A stretch of 64,000 nt of DNA from assembly GCA_027257055.1 (NCBI GenBank), contig JAPVLO010000571.1:558001-622000 (forward strand), given 5' to 3'. The notes under the pieces are model-generated. The model was not told the origin of the DNA. It saw nothing but the letters and a program-made list of their open reading frames with translations, and made no database searches. A program made the position numbers and the translations under genes. Source of the stretch: Cephalopachus bancanus (Eukaryota; Chordata; Mammalia; Primates; Tarsiidae). This document shows, piece by piece, positions 1 through 10,612 of this stretch (position 1 is its first letter; every line of letters begins with the position of its first letter).

Positions 1-129
1 GCAGTTGAGTGAGGGTGAGTGAATGCCGCTGGAACCAGGCTGGTCCCGGCAGGTCCTTCTGACTGGCCTTGCCTCATGGATGATATAAAGGTGGGCAGAA
101 ACTTCCCTGAACCTCAGGTATGGAACCGT

Positions 130-210
130 GAGTAAATACTTTGACCCTGAGTCTCCATTTTTTTCATCTGTAAAAGCGGGACTCACAGTCCCTTTCTGCT
201 CAGGGCTTTT
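130..210 (+). repeat. MIR fragment
   Basis: The 'gagtctccatttttttcatctgtaaaa' type core matches the central conserved part of the tRNA-derived MIR SINE in sense orientation. It is old and diverged. Confidence 0.55.
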
Positions 211-239
211 GGGAACTACACTAACAGCACACCTTTGGA

Positions 240-430
240 GGATACTAGATGCTGTTCATAGCACTTACAAACATTCATTTACTCAATCCTCACAATGACC
301 CTACAAGGCAGATGCTAATATCATCCCCCTTTTGAGGGGTGGAGGCTCAGAGAAGCTAAGCACCTTGCCCAAGGTCACACAGCCAGGGTCAAAGGGTGTG
401 CTTTTTGCCATTAAGCTGTGTTAGCTACGG
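240..430 (-). repeat. MIR SINE
   Basis: The sequence contains the antisense MIR signatures: ACTCAATCCTCACAATGACC, GGCTCAGAGAAGCTAAG and TTGCCCAAGGTCACACAGCC. It is an ancient mammal-wide SINE. Confidence 0.85.
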
Positions 431-880
431 CCCTGCTGTACCTCCTGGAGATACCTGGGTTCAGAGCTGGCAGGACCTGAGCTCCCAAGGTGGGAAGGTC
501 TCGGCCCTGCAAGGCCTTGAGCCCTGGCTCAGTCAGAAGCCCTGTGCTCAGGGGCAGGTGAGCCCTTTCCTGCTATGGTAAAGGGCTCAAAAGACCCAGG
601 TAAGCTGCCCTGCAGGCAGTGGCAGCCAGGGATAGTTATGCAGCCTCTCCAGGGCCAGCCTCTCTGGGTCTCCAACCAGGAGGAGGAGGGAAGCTGTCCT
701 GCCCAGCCCCACCCGTGCCTGCCTCCCTGTCCCTTAGGGCCATCCCAATGCCCTGAGGCAGCTGGAACATTCTCAGGCCCTCGGGTGACTGCCTAAAGCC
801 ACATGGAAGTAGTGCTGGTGCAATGGGAAGCCACAGCAGGTCCCTGGCCTTGGCTCAGCTCATTTGCATGCCCCAGCAGG
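430..880. other. Unique sequence, no gene recognised
   Basis: No repeat family was recognised. Two plus-strand donor-like sites (CAG|GTGAGC near 557 and CAG|GTAAGC near 598) occur 40 bases apart, but no convincing paired acceptor or coding frame was seen. Confidence 0.4.
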
Positions 881-884
881 GTGT

Positions 885-1115
885 GACAGAAATAATAAGA
901 GCAAACACTTAAGCAGCTGGCACAGCAAAAGTGCTTTACCTGTGTCAGAGTCACTGAATCCTCACCACAACTCTAGAAGTAGGAGCTGTAATTATTATTG
1001 TCCTTCTATGTTGGAAGAAATGAGGCACAGAGGGTAAGTCATTGTCCAAGGTCAAGCATGCAGCTAGTAAATGACAGAGGTGGGATTCGAGCCCTGGCAG
1101 TTTGATGCCAATTTC
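885..1115 (-). repeat. MIR SINE
   Basis: Antisense MIR: CACTGAATCCTCACCACAAC, then GAAATGAGGCACAGAGGGTAAG, then the CAAGGTCAAGCATGCAGC region, finishing in GGGATTCGAGCCC, the tRNA-like B-box end. Confidence 0.85.
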
Positions 1116-1885
1116 ACACAAACCTTTGGTGGCCCCAGAGCTGGGCTCAAATCCCTGCTCTGGGGTTAACGCAGAGCTGTTCTCAGAGCTAAATGAGGAA
1201 ACCGTGTCCAGCATGGCACGGAGCACTTGACATTGAAAGATGTTCCACTGCTTCCTTTCCAACTCTAACAGTACACGGTTTCCTGAGTGGGGCTGTGCTG
1301 GGGTCTGGACCTGTCCCCTCTTCATGTGTGGCCAAGCTATGGTGGGCGGGTGGCTAGGCAGGAGGGGAGAGGGACTTTAACTGGCCCTTTCAGGCCTAGC
1401 TGCTGCAGCCTCCTGAGACCTGGAAGGGGGAGCAGGGGAGTCTGTGGGGGAGAGGGTGGTCTGGGGAAGACTCTGGCCTGGGGCCCATCTGCCTGGGGCA
1501 GAAGCCTCCAGAATTGCTTTGGCAGGAAGCCCCTCAGGCGTCTCACCTGGAAGGCAGAGGTCTCAACCACAGAACCCTGGCCAGGCTGCCCAGATCCCAC
1601 CCACAGGAGGGTTCCAGGACAAGGCTCCAGGAGGGCCCCACAGACTCTCAGCCTTGAAGCCCCTTTCCCTTCCCCCACCCAGAGCAGGGGCAAGCTCCAA
1701 GTCCTTCAGCACTACCTGCTACTGCCTCTCAAAGACCCCTTCCTTTCCTTGGGGACAGTACCAAAAGCCCGACGCCTTCCTCGACCAGCTCCCACGGAAG
1801 TACAACCGCCCGAGCCTTAGTCACCCATATGTCGATGCCCCTTTTAATGAGGGCCAAGGGTTACTGAGGACGTTTGATGCAGCCG
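1115..1885. other. Unique G+C-rich sequence without recognised gene
   Basis: Open frames on both strands overlap one another and show no recognisable domain. No repeat family was recognised. Confidence 0.4.
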
Positions 1886-1887
1886 AC

Positions 1888-2090
1888 CCTTCCGAGGCCT
1901 GGTTCACATTTAGCCCACTTAATCCCTCAACTGCCCTATGAGGCAGGTATTGTCCCCCTTTTACAGATAAGTGAGCTGAGGCTCAGAGAGGGGAAGTGAC
2001 TTGCTGAAGGTCACACAGCAGCTAAGTGAGACTCAAACACTGGCAGAGTCTAGAGCCTGTGCTCTCAACTATGACACTGCCATCTCTTTT
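1888..2090 (-). repeat. MIR SINE
   Basis: Antisense MIR with the TGCCCTATGAGGCAGGTATT, CTGAGGCTCAGAGAGGGGAA and GAAGGTCACACAGCAGCTAA blocks in order. Confidence 0.85.
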
Positions 2091-2954
2091 GACCTCAGAC
2101 TGCCATGGACCTTTGTTCAGGAAGACGGAACACTCTCTTCCAAGGACATGCCTAGTGGCTGGGGCCCGGTACTGGCCCTTGGTCCCTGGCCCCATTGCTT
2201 GGCAACACCCACCTGCTTCATTAATGTTTAGGGCATGTCAATATTTTCCAGTGACTCTTGTATCTAGGCCCCCCTCTCCTGCCTGACCAGAACCTAGAAC
2301 AGCCTGGACCCAGGCCTTGAAAGTTAGGACAATTGGGAAGTTTACAGCCAAGAGCTTTGCTTCAGTTCCCCACTGGACACCTGGGTGAAAAGACATCTGG
2401 AAAGCAACCCTCAGCAAGACCCACACCTAGAACCTTGGACTTCTGTTCCTGGGCAAGCGGGCTGGTGAAAATGGGTTGCCTCTAGCCCAGGGGTGAGGTG
2501 CAGATGGGCCTGGAGTGGAAAGTAGGACCCGACTGGAGAAGCTCAGGCTCACTCCATCACTGACCCCTAAAGACCCCGGATGGATGCTGCTCTGTGTGTG
2601 TTCTGACCTGGCCACAGGGGAGTGACAGGATACCCGTGAGTGCAGAACACACACAGACAAAGGTCACCCGCTGAGCAAACATCTCTCTGGCCTCCACCCT
2701 GGGCCAAATGCCAGCAGCAGGGGTGGCAGGTCACATAGGTGAGTGAACAGGCCAGGTGGGGCTGGAGAGCAGGGGCTCTGTTTAATAAGGGTGTCATTCT
2801 TCAGCTCTGACTTGGGGGTGCCATATGGGTGGACTCTTCAAGCAGATCCCAAATCAGCATTTATATGTGAAAGCTTTCTTTCTTTTTTTTTTCAGCACCG
2901 ACAACAAAGGCAAACATGTAAAATATACCGGATCAGCAAAAATCGTCTCTAGGC

Positions 2955-3440
2955 TGCATTCTACCACATGTGCTGGGCTCTGGGTCAGCTGGTGCCGATG
3001 CCGTGTGGACAAGACAGGCCCGGTTCTCATCTTCTGGAGCTCAGAGTCTGGATGTGGAGACAAACTCGCACAGCACATGGAGACACACGCCACTGTCTCC
3101 AAGCCACCAAGCCATCGACCAATCAAACTCTGTTCTCTACTATGTGCCAGCCCAGGTCAGCTCAAAAGGGAGATGGAGGCAGGATGCTGCTACTGAGCCA
3201 CCCCAGAACGGGGCTTTTCAGGTCAGGGGAGGAGCACGTGATGGAGGGAGAGACTGAGAGGACATGGCGGAAGTGAGCCAGGAGCAGAGGAGGGCGACTG
3301 AGGGCCGGGGATGGCAGCTGAGAGGTGGTTTGGGCCCAGACTGCAGAGGGCTGTGACTGTGGGGCCACTTTATTCTGGACTCAACAGGGATCCACTGCAG
3401 GTTAGCAAGGAAGGGAGGTCTTACTCCTTGTCCCCTGGCT
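2955..3440 (-). repeat. Diverged L2 LINE fragment
   Basis: The order of motifs follows antisense L2 3' sequence: a GTGCTGGGCTCTGGG block, a GGAGCTCAGAGTCTGGATG block and finally TTTATTCTGGACTCAACAGG. The copy is very old, so boundaries are approximate. Confidence 0.45.
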
Positions 3441-4080
3441 TCCGAATGGTTTTCCCTGATCATGGTGACTCGAATCTCCACTCTTTGGCCTCTGCTTCTG
3501 CTGCCTTGCCTGTGGGGGGTGTGACGAGGCCCTCAGCTCCTGGGAACCCCCTGGGGGAAATGAAACCTTCAGTGCTGGGCAGGACAAACCTGGATGCTCC
3601 TCATGACCCAGCTGCCATCTGCATCCGCCCTGCCAGCTGCAGAGTGGCTTGTTCTCTGTCATTATCTCTGTGAAATCCACACGCTTGCCCAAGGTCACCC
3701 AGTCTTCAGGGCCGTTGGCTCCCCCACAGCTGGTGCTGAGGCTGGCTGCCTCAACTGTCCTTAAATTTGTAGGAGGAGCTGCCAGACATCTGGCTGAAGG
3801 GCCCCCCACCCTCCGCTCCTGCTGGTTGCATCCTTACCCTTGGGTGGACGCCAGCAGCAGGTGGGGGTGGGGCATTTGGTGTTGGGAAGTGGGGGAAAGA
3901 GGAATCAGGCTCAGTGCTCCTGAGTCCATAGCAGGATGGGGACCAGGTGCCTCCGGTGTGGGGTCAAGAACCGGGCAGCTGAACCTGGCCAGGCCCACCT
4001 CAACTGGCCCCAAGTGTGGTCTGGGGAAACTGAGAAGAGCACAGGGGTCTGATGACCAGGGGAGATCCGAATGAACTGGG
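3440..4080. other. Unique sequence with a G-rich patch
   Basis: No gene or full repeat was recognised. A MIR-like CTTGCCCAAGGTCACCCAG occurs at 3,684-3,702, and a quadruplex-type series of G runs lies at about 3,859-3,897. Confidence 0.35.
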
Positions 4081-4084
4081 AAAG

Positions 4085-4150
4085 ACCCTGACTGCAGCAC
4101 ATGGTCCATCACAAACGCTAGCTAAAGGTTTGTTGAATGAATAAATGAAC
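4085..4150 (+). repeat. L2 LINE 3' end
   Basis: The characteristic L2 terminus AAGGTTTGTTGAATGAATAA is present in sense orientation. Confidence 0.65.
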
Positions 4151-4184
4151 AAAAGAACTACTGATGGGGCAACCTGTACCCAAA

Positions 4185-4240
4185 GTCCTGCCTTCCTGAG
4201 CCTCAGTCTGCTTTTCTATCAAATGGGTTCAGCATCACTG
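4185..4240 (+). repeat. MIR fragment
   Basis: The GAGCCTCAGTCTGC and CTATCAAATGGG motifs match the central MIR core in sense orientation. Confidence 0.5.
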
Positions 4241-4849
4241 CTTGCCTGCAGAGGGTTCAGAGAGAAGAGACTGGGGGATCTCCCAGCAGCCCAGAATGTG
4301 TTCCCTCCATGGGGTCCAGCCCTCTTCTCAGGATCTCTGGTACAGAATTTCAGGGTACAACATTCTCCAGAGCCTCTTAGGACCCAGGATTCAGGAACTG
4401 AGGACCAGGCTGGGGTATACAGAAAGCTAAAGCAAGAACCTGGAATGGCCCTTTGGTTATCTAGGACATACTGACCCAACCCTAGGCTTAGCCCTGGGTG
4501 TTTTGGAGGTCGGGGGACGAAGGGAAGACCTTGGGTTTGCTGTCCTAAGCATATGGACATTGGGGACAGAAAGGTGCTCTGACCTGATATGGCTTCTTCA
4601 TCTAGACTACCTCTCCTCCCCAGAAACCGGCACCTCACTTGGGGGAGGACTTGATCCCTCCCTATCCTGCAGGGACCAGAGTGTGGCCTGGGTCAAACTC
4701 CCCCACTGTGTACTGGGTGGGGGGCAGTGGGCAGAGAAAATAAGGGATTCTCATTCTCTCAAACACACCCCTTCCCAGCTCTCCCGAAGACAAAGACACA
4801 CACCCAGCGCCCGAGTCATTGCCCACAGACTCTACTGCAGTCCCCTCAC

Positions 4850-4908
4850 CTGTGGGCACCCCCAAATTTTCTCCTCCCTGGGGGCCTCACTTGAGAACTC
4901 AGCCTGGC
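4850..4908 (-). other. Candidate small internal exon
   Basis: On the minus strand a pyrimidine-rich CCTTCCCCTCAAG acceptor precedes 59 bases that end in CCACAG|GTGAGG, a strong donor. One frame is open across it. It lies about 330 bases downstream of the triple donor at the CpG-island edge, in the same direction. I do not recognise the peptide. An intron this short and an exon this small are possible but unproven. Confidence 0.25.
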
Positions 4909-5078
4909 CTTGAGGGGAAGGGTACACACACTCCAAGGACCTAGGGTCCGGTACTCCAGGCTCACAGTGTTTTGGGGGAGCTCTCCACCCTGTTTCCCCC
5001 TCTCCCTGGCACAAGGGGTTACACCACCACTCCCCGGTGGGGCCAGGAAACTGCGCCCAAACCTCAAGGCTAGGGCGT

Positions 5079-5110
5079 GGGGTGGGGGAAGGGAGACGAG
5101 GAGGGGGCGG
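5079..5110 (+). other. G-quadruplex-type G-run cluster
   Basis: Four runs of three or more G are separated by loops of 1, 2 and about 9 bases at the left edge of the CpG island. On the minus strand, the proposed transcript direction, this would be the C-rich template complement, within the first intron. Confidence 0.4.
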
Positions 5111-5239
5111 CTCCTCCGAGCGAGACACAAAGAGACGTCCTTCAGCCTCGGCTCCATGGCGACGCTGGGGAGGGGGGAGCGCGCACCCAATGCTTCCTTC
5201 CCCACCTGCAGGGCTATAGGGACCTCGGTGGCCACTCAC

Positions 5240-5400
5240 CTGCCGCCCCTTACCTGGGCCCGGCTTACCTGGGCTGGGGCCGCGGGGACGCCGCGGCAGG
5301 GGGCCTGGGCGCCGTCTCGATCTTCGTCAGCCCGGCCCCGGGGGCTCAGGGCGCCACAATCATGGGCCGGGTTGCAAAAAGTGCCGCAAGGGGCTCAGGC
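5240..5400 (-). other. Candidate first-exon 3' end with three alternative splice donors
   Basis: Reading the minus strand, CAG|GTAAGC (exon end 5,269), CAG|GTAAGG (5,254) and CAG|GTGAGT (5,240) occur within 30 bases, each close to the vertebrate donor consensus. They lie at the downstream edge of the CpG island, where a first exon normally ends. The upstream boundary is not visible and the right limit given is arbitrary. No coding frame stands out, so this may be 5' UTR. Donor choice would change the exon by 15 or 14 bases. The transcript itself is inferred. Confidence 0.45.
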
Positions 5401-6019
5401 GCCCCAGTCCTGGAGCTTTGGAGGGGGGTCCCCGAGGCTTCTTGCTGGTGAGGGGGTATCGCTTGCTGTCCTCGGGTGCCTAGATTTGGGGTTTCTGTGT
5501 ACCGGAGTTGGGGGGGACTGGGATCTCCTGATCTAGGGGCGTTCTGAGCTGGGTCTTCGTGTCTTGAGGTGTGGAGTTGTAATGACCAGGATCTTGGGAG
5601 GGGGGTTCCCGCAATCCCGGACGGGGGGGCACTGCGTTCTAGGTCTTGGGGGGCCCGAACTGAAGAGGGGAGCCCTCGCGGTACCGTAGGGGCGTCGCTG
5701 TCTTCTAGATACAGAGGCAGTCTCCGCTTTCCCCCACCGGGCAGCCGCTCTGTGCTGGATCCGGAGGGGCCCCTCTTTCCTGAAGCTCGCCGGGTCCTGG
5801 ATGTGGCGGGGGGACCCCCGCGCCCTCGGCCGCGGGGGCTTGCTGGGTCCCGGCCCCTCAGCCGCTGGGGGGCTCCGTCGCCGCCGCTACGAGCAGCCCG
5901 GCCCTGCGGTCCCGGCCCCCGGCCTGGCCCGGGCTCCGGCTGCGGCTCCGGCTCGCGCTCCGCCTGGTGCTCGGGCCCGGCCCCGGCGCCCGCCCGGGCT
6001 GCGCTCCATCGCGGCATCG

Positions 6020-6240
6020 CGGCTCCGCCCTCCGGCCGGCGCGCACCTGCCCGCCGGCCCGCGGCTCCGCCCTCCGGCTCGCGCGCCGCCGCCCGCCCCT
6101 TTGTCCGCCCCGCTCGGCGCGCGCCCTCGCGCACGCGCACTCCCCGGCGCGCGCCCTCGCGGCCGCCGCGCGCCGCGCCACCGCCCCCGCCCCGAGCGCC
6201 GCGCGCCGCGCCAACCCCCCCCCCGCCCCGAGCGCCGCGC
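6020..6240. repeat. Short GC-rich tandem duplications inside the CpG island
   Basis: CGGCTCCGCCCTCCGGC occurs at about 6,021-6,037 and again 41 bases later. CCGCCCCGAGCGCCGCGCG occurs near 6,185 and again about 35 bases later. These are local duplications in the island core and could be polymorphic or prone to misassembly. Confidence 0.6.
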
Positions 6241-6519
6241 GCGCGGGGCGCAGGTTCTCCCCGCGCGGACGGTGCGGCTCGCGGTGCCCCCACCCCGCCT
6301 TCCGGCCGCGCCGGGTCCTAGCGCCCGTGGCCTCCCGCTCCAGACTCCCACCCCCGGCTTTTCTAGGTCAGAGCCCACGGGGGGCAAGAACGAGGTTAGG
6401 GAGGACTCGGGGGAGTCTGAGGGGGTCACCTGGTCCAGCTTCCCGGCCCCTGAGGGACCGGACTGCCCCAGACTGTCCCAGTCTGCGCTGGCGGGGCGGA
6501 GCCTGCGTCTGTTTCAAGG

Positions 6520-7095
6520 AGGGAAGACAAATCCAAGCTCTGCAGTCGGATATGCATTCATTCATCCATGCGTCTGTTTGTTCACGCGCCTGGCCGTCCA
6601 CCTATCTTCCCATCCATCCATCCTATTTGAGAGAGACCTCAGAAAACTAACAGCCTCCTTGGGGAAGAGGGCGTAAACTTGGGCCTTGGGGACCATGCCC
6701 AGCTCAGGTTGCTTTTGTGACCCCTGCTGTAAACAGGCAGTGATTTTGTGGAGAGATGCAGCTGGGATGGATTGCTCGCCAGATAGACGGGAAGAAAGGA
6801 GATTCTACACAGAGGTAGCAATAGGTGTAAAGGCATCCAGGTGTGAAGGAGCACTGTCTGTTTGATAACCCGCGATCGGTGGCCCTGATGAAGTGGGGTG
6901 GATGAGGACAGAGATGAGATGAGAGACAGCTCACCCAGGCCCCATTCTCTCCCTCGCTCAGCCCATCCCTGCTGCACACTCCTTCCCTAGTGAGAAAGCC
7001 CCCAACACACCTGGCACCACCTCTTTTTCTTCCAATTCTGTTTTCTCAGCCCAGCCTGCCCTTTCCAACCACTCCGACTGTTTCTAGAGCTTTTG
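6520..7095. other. Unique sequence right of the CpG island
   Basis: There is a short CATC-type simple repeat around 6,600-6,630. Otherwise no gene or repeat was recognised. Confidence 0.35.
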
Positions 7096-7099
7096 GAGC

Positions 7100-7377
7100 C
7101 AGGGATTGCAAACTCAAATACTTATAGGTCACATAATTAGTGACAGGGTCAGGTGTAAGGTGACAGGGTGTGGTGATAGAGACGAGGTGATAGAGGCCTT
7201 GCGGGCTGTGTGTGGCCAGATGATATTTCAAGAGAGGCAGGGAATCCATATTCCAACAAAAAATCTGACAACTTTTAAATGTTTGAAGCTGATTCCCCAA
7301 ATTCGGAAATACCTAATAAGCCACATACTCACACTTTGGGGACAAATCTGACCCCCGGGCCATCAGTTCACAACCTG
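7100..7377. mobile_element. Possible hAT-Charlie-type DNA transposon relic
   Basis: The left end CAGGGATTGCAAAC and right end GTTCACAACCTG are roughly inverted, as in short Charlie-derived elements. No target duplication was seen, so this is a weak call. Confidence 0.3.
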
Positions 7378-7394
7378 TGAACCGGAGTAACAGT

Positions 7395-7885
7395 CCAGTT
7401 CCTCAGTGCTACAGTTCTTCATTTGTCTTTCTCCTGCCTGTGTCTAAACTCTTTTTTCTAGAATCCAAGTCCTTTGTGACTATCAGCTCTGCAAAATGCG
7501 AGTTGGATTGGGTTGCTCCTCTAGGTCCAAATTTCCAAGGACTCCCCGTGTACCTCTTGAGTAAGGTTATCCTGGCATTCAAAGCCCTTGGCATTTGGAG
7601 CCCGCTTACCATTTCCCTGCTGAGGACCCTTCTTCTCCGCTCAGCCTTGATCTCAGTCACAGTGTTCTAGAACATCTGCTTTCTTGTGCCCGTATGCCTT
7701 CATATGCTCAGTTTCCTCTGTCTAGAACATCTTTCCTCTCCTCCTTGTTTTCCAAACAAGTTATCTTCCAAGAACCCCTCCACGCCCACCCTTCCCTCCT
7801 CTCCCATTCCTCCTTGCCCTGCCAATGTACAGGAGTTTCAACTTTTACCTTCACTTTGTTCTAATCCTCTCCAAGACCTTAGTGC
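7395..7885 (+). repeat. L2 LINE fragment
   Basis: Sense L2 3'-region motifs appear in order: the CATTCAAAGCCCTTGGCATTTGG block, then ATATGCTCAGTTTCCTCTGTC-type sequence, then AGAACCCCTCCACGCC. Confidence 0.55.
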
Positions 7886-8009
7886 CCCAAACAAATGAGT
7901 AAAGGGTATGAGTTTTTGGGCAGGCAGTAGAGGGGGACTGGGGAGGGAAGAAGCAGGAAGGAAATGTCTTTCTGTGTCTAACAACTGAATCCCAGGACGC
8001 AAGAGGTCC

Positions 8010-8110
8010 GACGGCACTTTCTTCTCTTTACAGATAAGGAAACCGCTTCCTAGAGAGGGATGGGGTAGAACCAGGCCTTGAGATACTCCCAGCCGTGGTT
8101 ATCAAGGGTT
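8010..8110 (-). repeat. MIR fragment
   Basis: The antisense MIR core TTTACAGATAAGGAAACCG is visible. Only part of the element remains. Confidence 0.5.
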
Positions 8111-8458
8111 AGCCAGTTCAAGGCCAACCTCTGCAGAGACCTTCCCTGATTCCTCACCTGGGGTTTGATGACCCACAGTGCAATTAGTGAAGATTTGCCA
8201 AACTGCATCGTGGGTGATCAAGTCCCTTCACTCTCAGCTCTACGGGGTGGGAAGTCTCCGTCCCCAAAAGGTTATACTCTTGCCAGAGGACACAGCAAAT
8301 GTCCCATTAAATTTAAGCTATGGCTACTGCCAGGAAACTTCGGACTCCATGTGTTCTGGGACCAGCAGGCAAGAAGAGGAGTCACCATCTCGGCAGTTGT
8401 AACTGACGCTGGTCAAGGGAAAAAGGCGGGACTGTTTTACAGATAAGAATAGGGGAGA

Positions 8459-8746
8459 GCCGGGCTCAGTGGCTCAGCCTGTAATCCTGCGCCTTTGGGA
8501 GACTGAGGTGAGTGGATTGCCTGAGCCCGCAGGTTCGAGACCCGCCTGGGCAGTGAGACCTCATCTCTACAATAAATCTAAAAATCAGCCAGGCGTGGTA
8601 GCGCGCGCCTGTAATTCCGGCTACTCGGAAGGCTGAGGCGGAAGGATCGCCGGAGCCCAGCAGGCGAGGCTGCGGTGGCCAGGAGCGGCCACTGCACTCC
8701 AGTCTGGGTGATGGAGTGAGACTCCGACTCAAAAAAAAAAGAAAAA
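8459..8746 (+). mobile_element. Young-type Alu
   Basis: A full dimer with A-rich linker and poly(A) tail, flanked by a perfect 14-bp target duplication AAGAATAGGGGAGA (8,445-8,458 and 8,747-8,760). It carries the ACTTG deletion described in the findings, a near-complete T-arm hairpin and the right-arm hairpin. Confidence 0.95.
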
Positions 8747-8764
8747 AAGAATAGGGGAGAAATA

Positions 8765-10010
8765 CGTGGCAATCCACTGACACGTGGGTTATAATAACCA
8801 AGAGTTTAGAGCCCTTAGGACTGAAGGGTTGGGTCACACCACTCAGGTAACCCATCAAGACCTCCCAAGGCGATCGTTGGGTGTGTGGATAATTCAGCGT
8901 GGATAGCAGAGAGTGGAAGGATGAGTACCAGAATAGCACTGACATAACTGCAGCAAGGGGCAGCGGGGCCTGTCATGTGCTCCACTAATGGGACAAAAGA
9001 TCTAACTTGAGAGCTCACTCTAAAGTTTTCCCTGAGAAAGACAGGCTCACAGGATCCAAGGAAGAGCTGTGCAGCGCAAGGCGTGGAATGTGGCAACCAT
9101 GACAACGCGCCACTCAGACCTCTGACTTCAGGGAAAGTAATTGACCAAGGACAGCAGCTGTGAAAGCCATCTAAGGTTCACACAGGAGGTTCCTGTTTGC
9201 TTCCCACGAGCTGATCCCAGCCAAGGAACTAAGGCATACTTGTTCCTTGGAGACACAGGACTCCTCTGATGGGCAACTCTGGATCAAGGACTTCCCCTTG
9301 GCTTTGTGGAAATGTTCTTAATATTGCACTGCAGTCTAAGATGTTTCCCATCCCACCTCCCTTCCTTTTGTCTCTCTTCCAAGTGTTAGATCTATTCCAG
9401 TCTGATGGTCCTCCCAGCCTCCTCTGCCTCCCTCCCTCTTTTTCCCTCCCAACTGTTTTCCCCAACAAATCCCCTGCACATCTCACTCCATCTTGCCTGC
9501 TTCTCGGAAGGTGGAACCAACACAACCCATCTGAAGAGAGGAACCACAGCAGCTGTTTGCGGTGCTACAGTCCTTTTTCCTTGACACCTAGGATAAACCA
9601 CTTTTGCTAGCCCAAGTGTGCATATCCACAGCATGCTGCCTTTCCAGAGAGGGTCTCGATGGATGTAATTTGAAGAGCAGAATGTGAAGATAAAACATGG
9701 CCATGATTTTCATAGCAACACAGAAGAAACATTGGAAAACAGACCTCTATTTATACTTCCTCTGCCAGAGCCCCAACCCTCAGCAATGATGGCCTGTCTT
9801 TGTGCTCCCGGGCTTCCACTTGCTGCTCCCTGATCTCCTTTTTTGCCTTAGGCTGTATTTTCTATTCGCTGATGTGTCAGGAGCTTCTGCTACTGTTGGG
9901 GGGAACGAGGGAGGAATGGCAAGAGTCTTTCCCTGTTTGCTAGACATCTCAACATTGCAAATGTCGTGCGTTTGGGTAACTCCGCTAGCTGTACTGAAAG
10001 TAACCCATTA
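8765..10010. other. Unique sequence, no gene recognised
   Basis: Scattered short open frames overlap on both strands and show no domains. No repeat family was recognised. Confidence 0.35.
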
Positions 10011-10024
10011 AGATGTTGTACTGG

Positions 10025-10320
10025 GCCGGGCTCGGTGGCTCAGCCTGCAATCCCGCGCTTTGGGAAGTCGAGGTGAGTGAATTGCCTGAGCCCGAGGGTT
10101 CGAGACCCGCCTGGGCAACTTAGTGAGACCTCATCTCTACAATAAATAAAAAAATTAGTCGGGCGTGGCAGCGCGCGCCTGTAGTTCCGGCTACTTGGAA
10201 GGCTGAGGCGGAAGAATCGCCGGAGCCCAGCAAATCGAGGCTGCGGTGGGTGGGAGCAGCCACTGCACTCCAGTCTGGGCGACTGAGTGAGACTCCAAAT
10301 CAAAAAAAAAAAAAAAAAGT
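10025..10320 (+). mobile_element. Young-type Alu, non-deleted left arm
   Basis: A complete dimer with an 11-bp target duplication TGTTGTACTGG at 10,014-10,024 and 10,321-10,331. It keeps the GGGCAACTTAGTGAGACC form, which precedes the 5-bp deletion of the youngest copies. Confidence 0.95.
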
Positions 10321-10480
10321 TGTTGTACTGGCCGTCTTGAAAGACTCCATGCTGGGGAAAATGATGGTGTTTGGGGACTATTCCAGTGTGTTCTATGACG
10401 CTCCTTTTTTCTTGTGTCCCTAGTCATGGTGGAGAGAAGGCATTCCTGGCTTCTTGGACCGCATTACAATGTTGTGGGGG

Positions 10481-10601
10481 TTTTTTGAGGCGGAGGTCTT
10501 GCTATATTGCTGAGGCTAGTCTCAAACTTCTGGGCTCAAGCGATCCTCTTGCCCCAGCCTCCGAGTAACTGGGACTGCAGGCGCACACCACCATGCCCGG
10601 C
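10481..10601 (-). mobile_element. Old Alu monomer fragment
   Basis: T-run, then GGTCTTGCTATATTGC, CTGGGCTCAAGCGATCC and ACCACCATGCCCGGC read as an antisense single Alu arm of an old type. Confidence 0.8.
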
Positions 10602-10612
10602 ATGAAGGTTTT

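Larger units (their letters stand above)
5050..6500 (-). promoter_or_regulatory. CpG-island promoter, probably firing leftward
   Basis: The block is very rich in G+C and undepleted CpG, densest at 5,790-6,330, whereas the surrounding sequence has few CpGs. It has no TATA-like box but many GC-box-like CCCCGCCC strings and an NRF1-like alternating GCGCACGCGC run near 6,128. The leftward direction is inferred from three good splice donors on the minus strand at 5,240, 5,254 and 5,269; the plus strand has only weaker donors. CpG islands of this size usually mark promoters of broadly expressed or developmental genes. Long open frames on both strands here are the expected product of stop-poor GC-rich sequence and are not taken as coding. 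The gene driven from it is not identified, and its body would lie left of the window. Confidence 0.75.

Noticed and set aside
5346..6321. Long open frames on both strands of the CpG island (minus 5,346-6,293; plus 5,569-6,321 and 5,801-6,676)
   Set aside because: They overlap in opposite directions, are made of low-complexity Arg/Ala/Gly/Pro, and are expected where stop codons are rare because of G+C content.
8466..8945. Recurrent frames encoding peptides with [14 protein letters not shown] and similar strings at many places
   Set aside because: These are translations of Alu sequence and repeat wherever an Alu lies; they are not genes.
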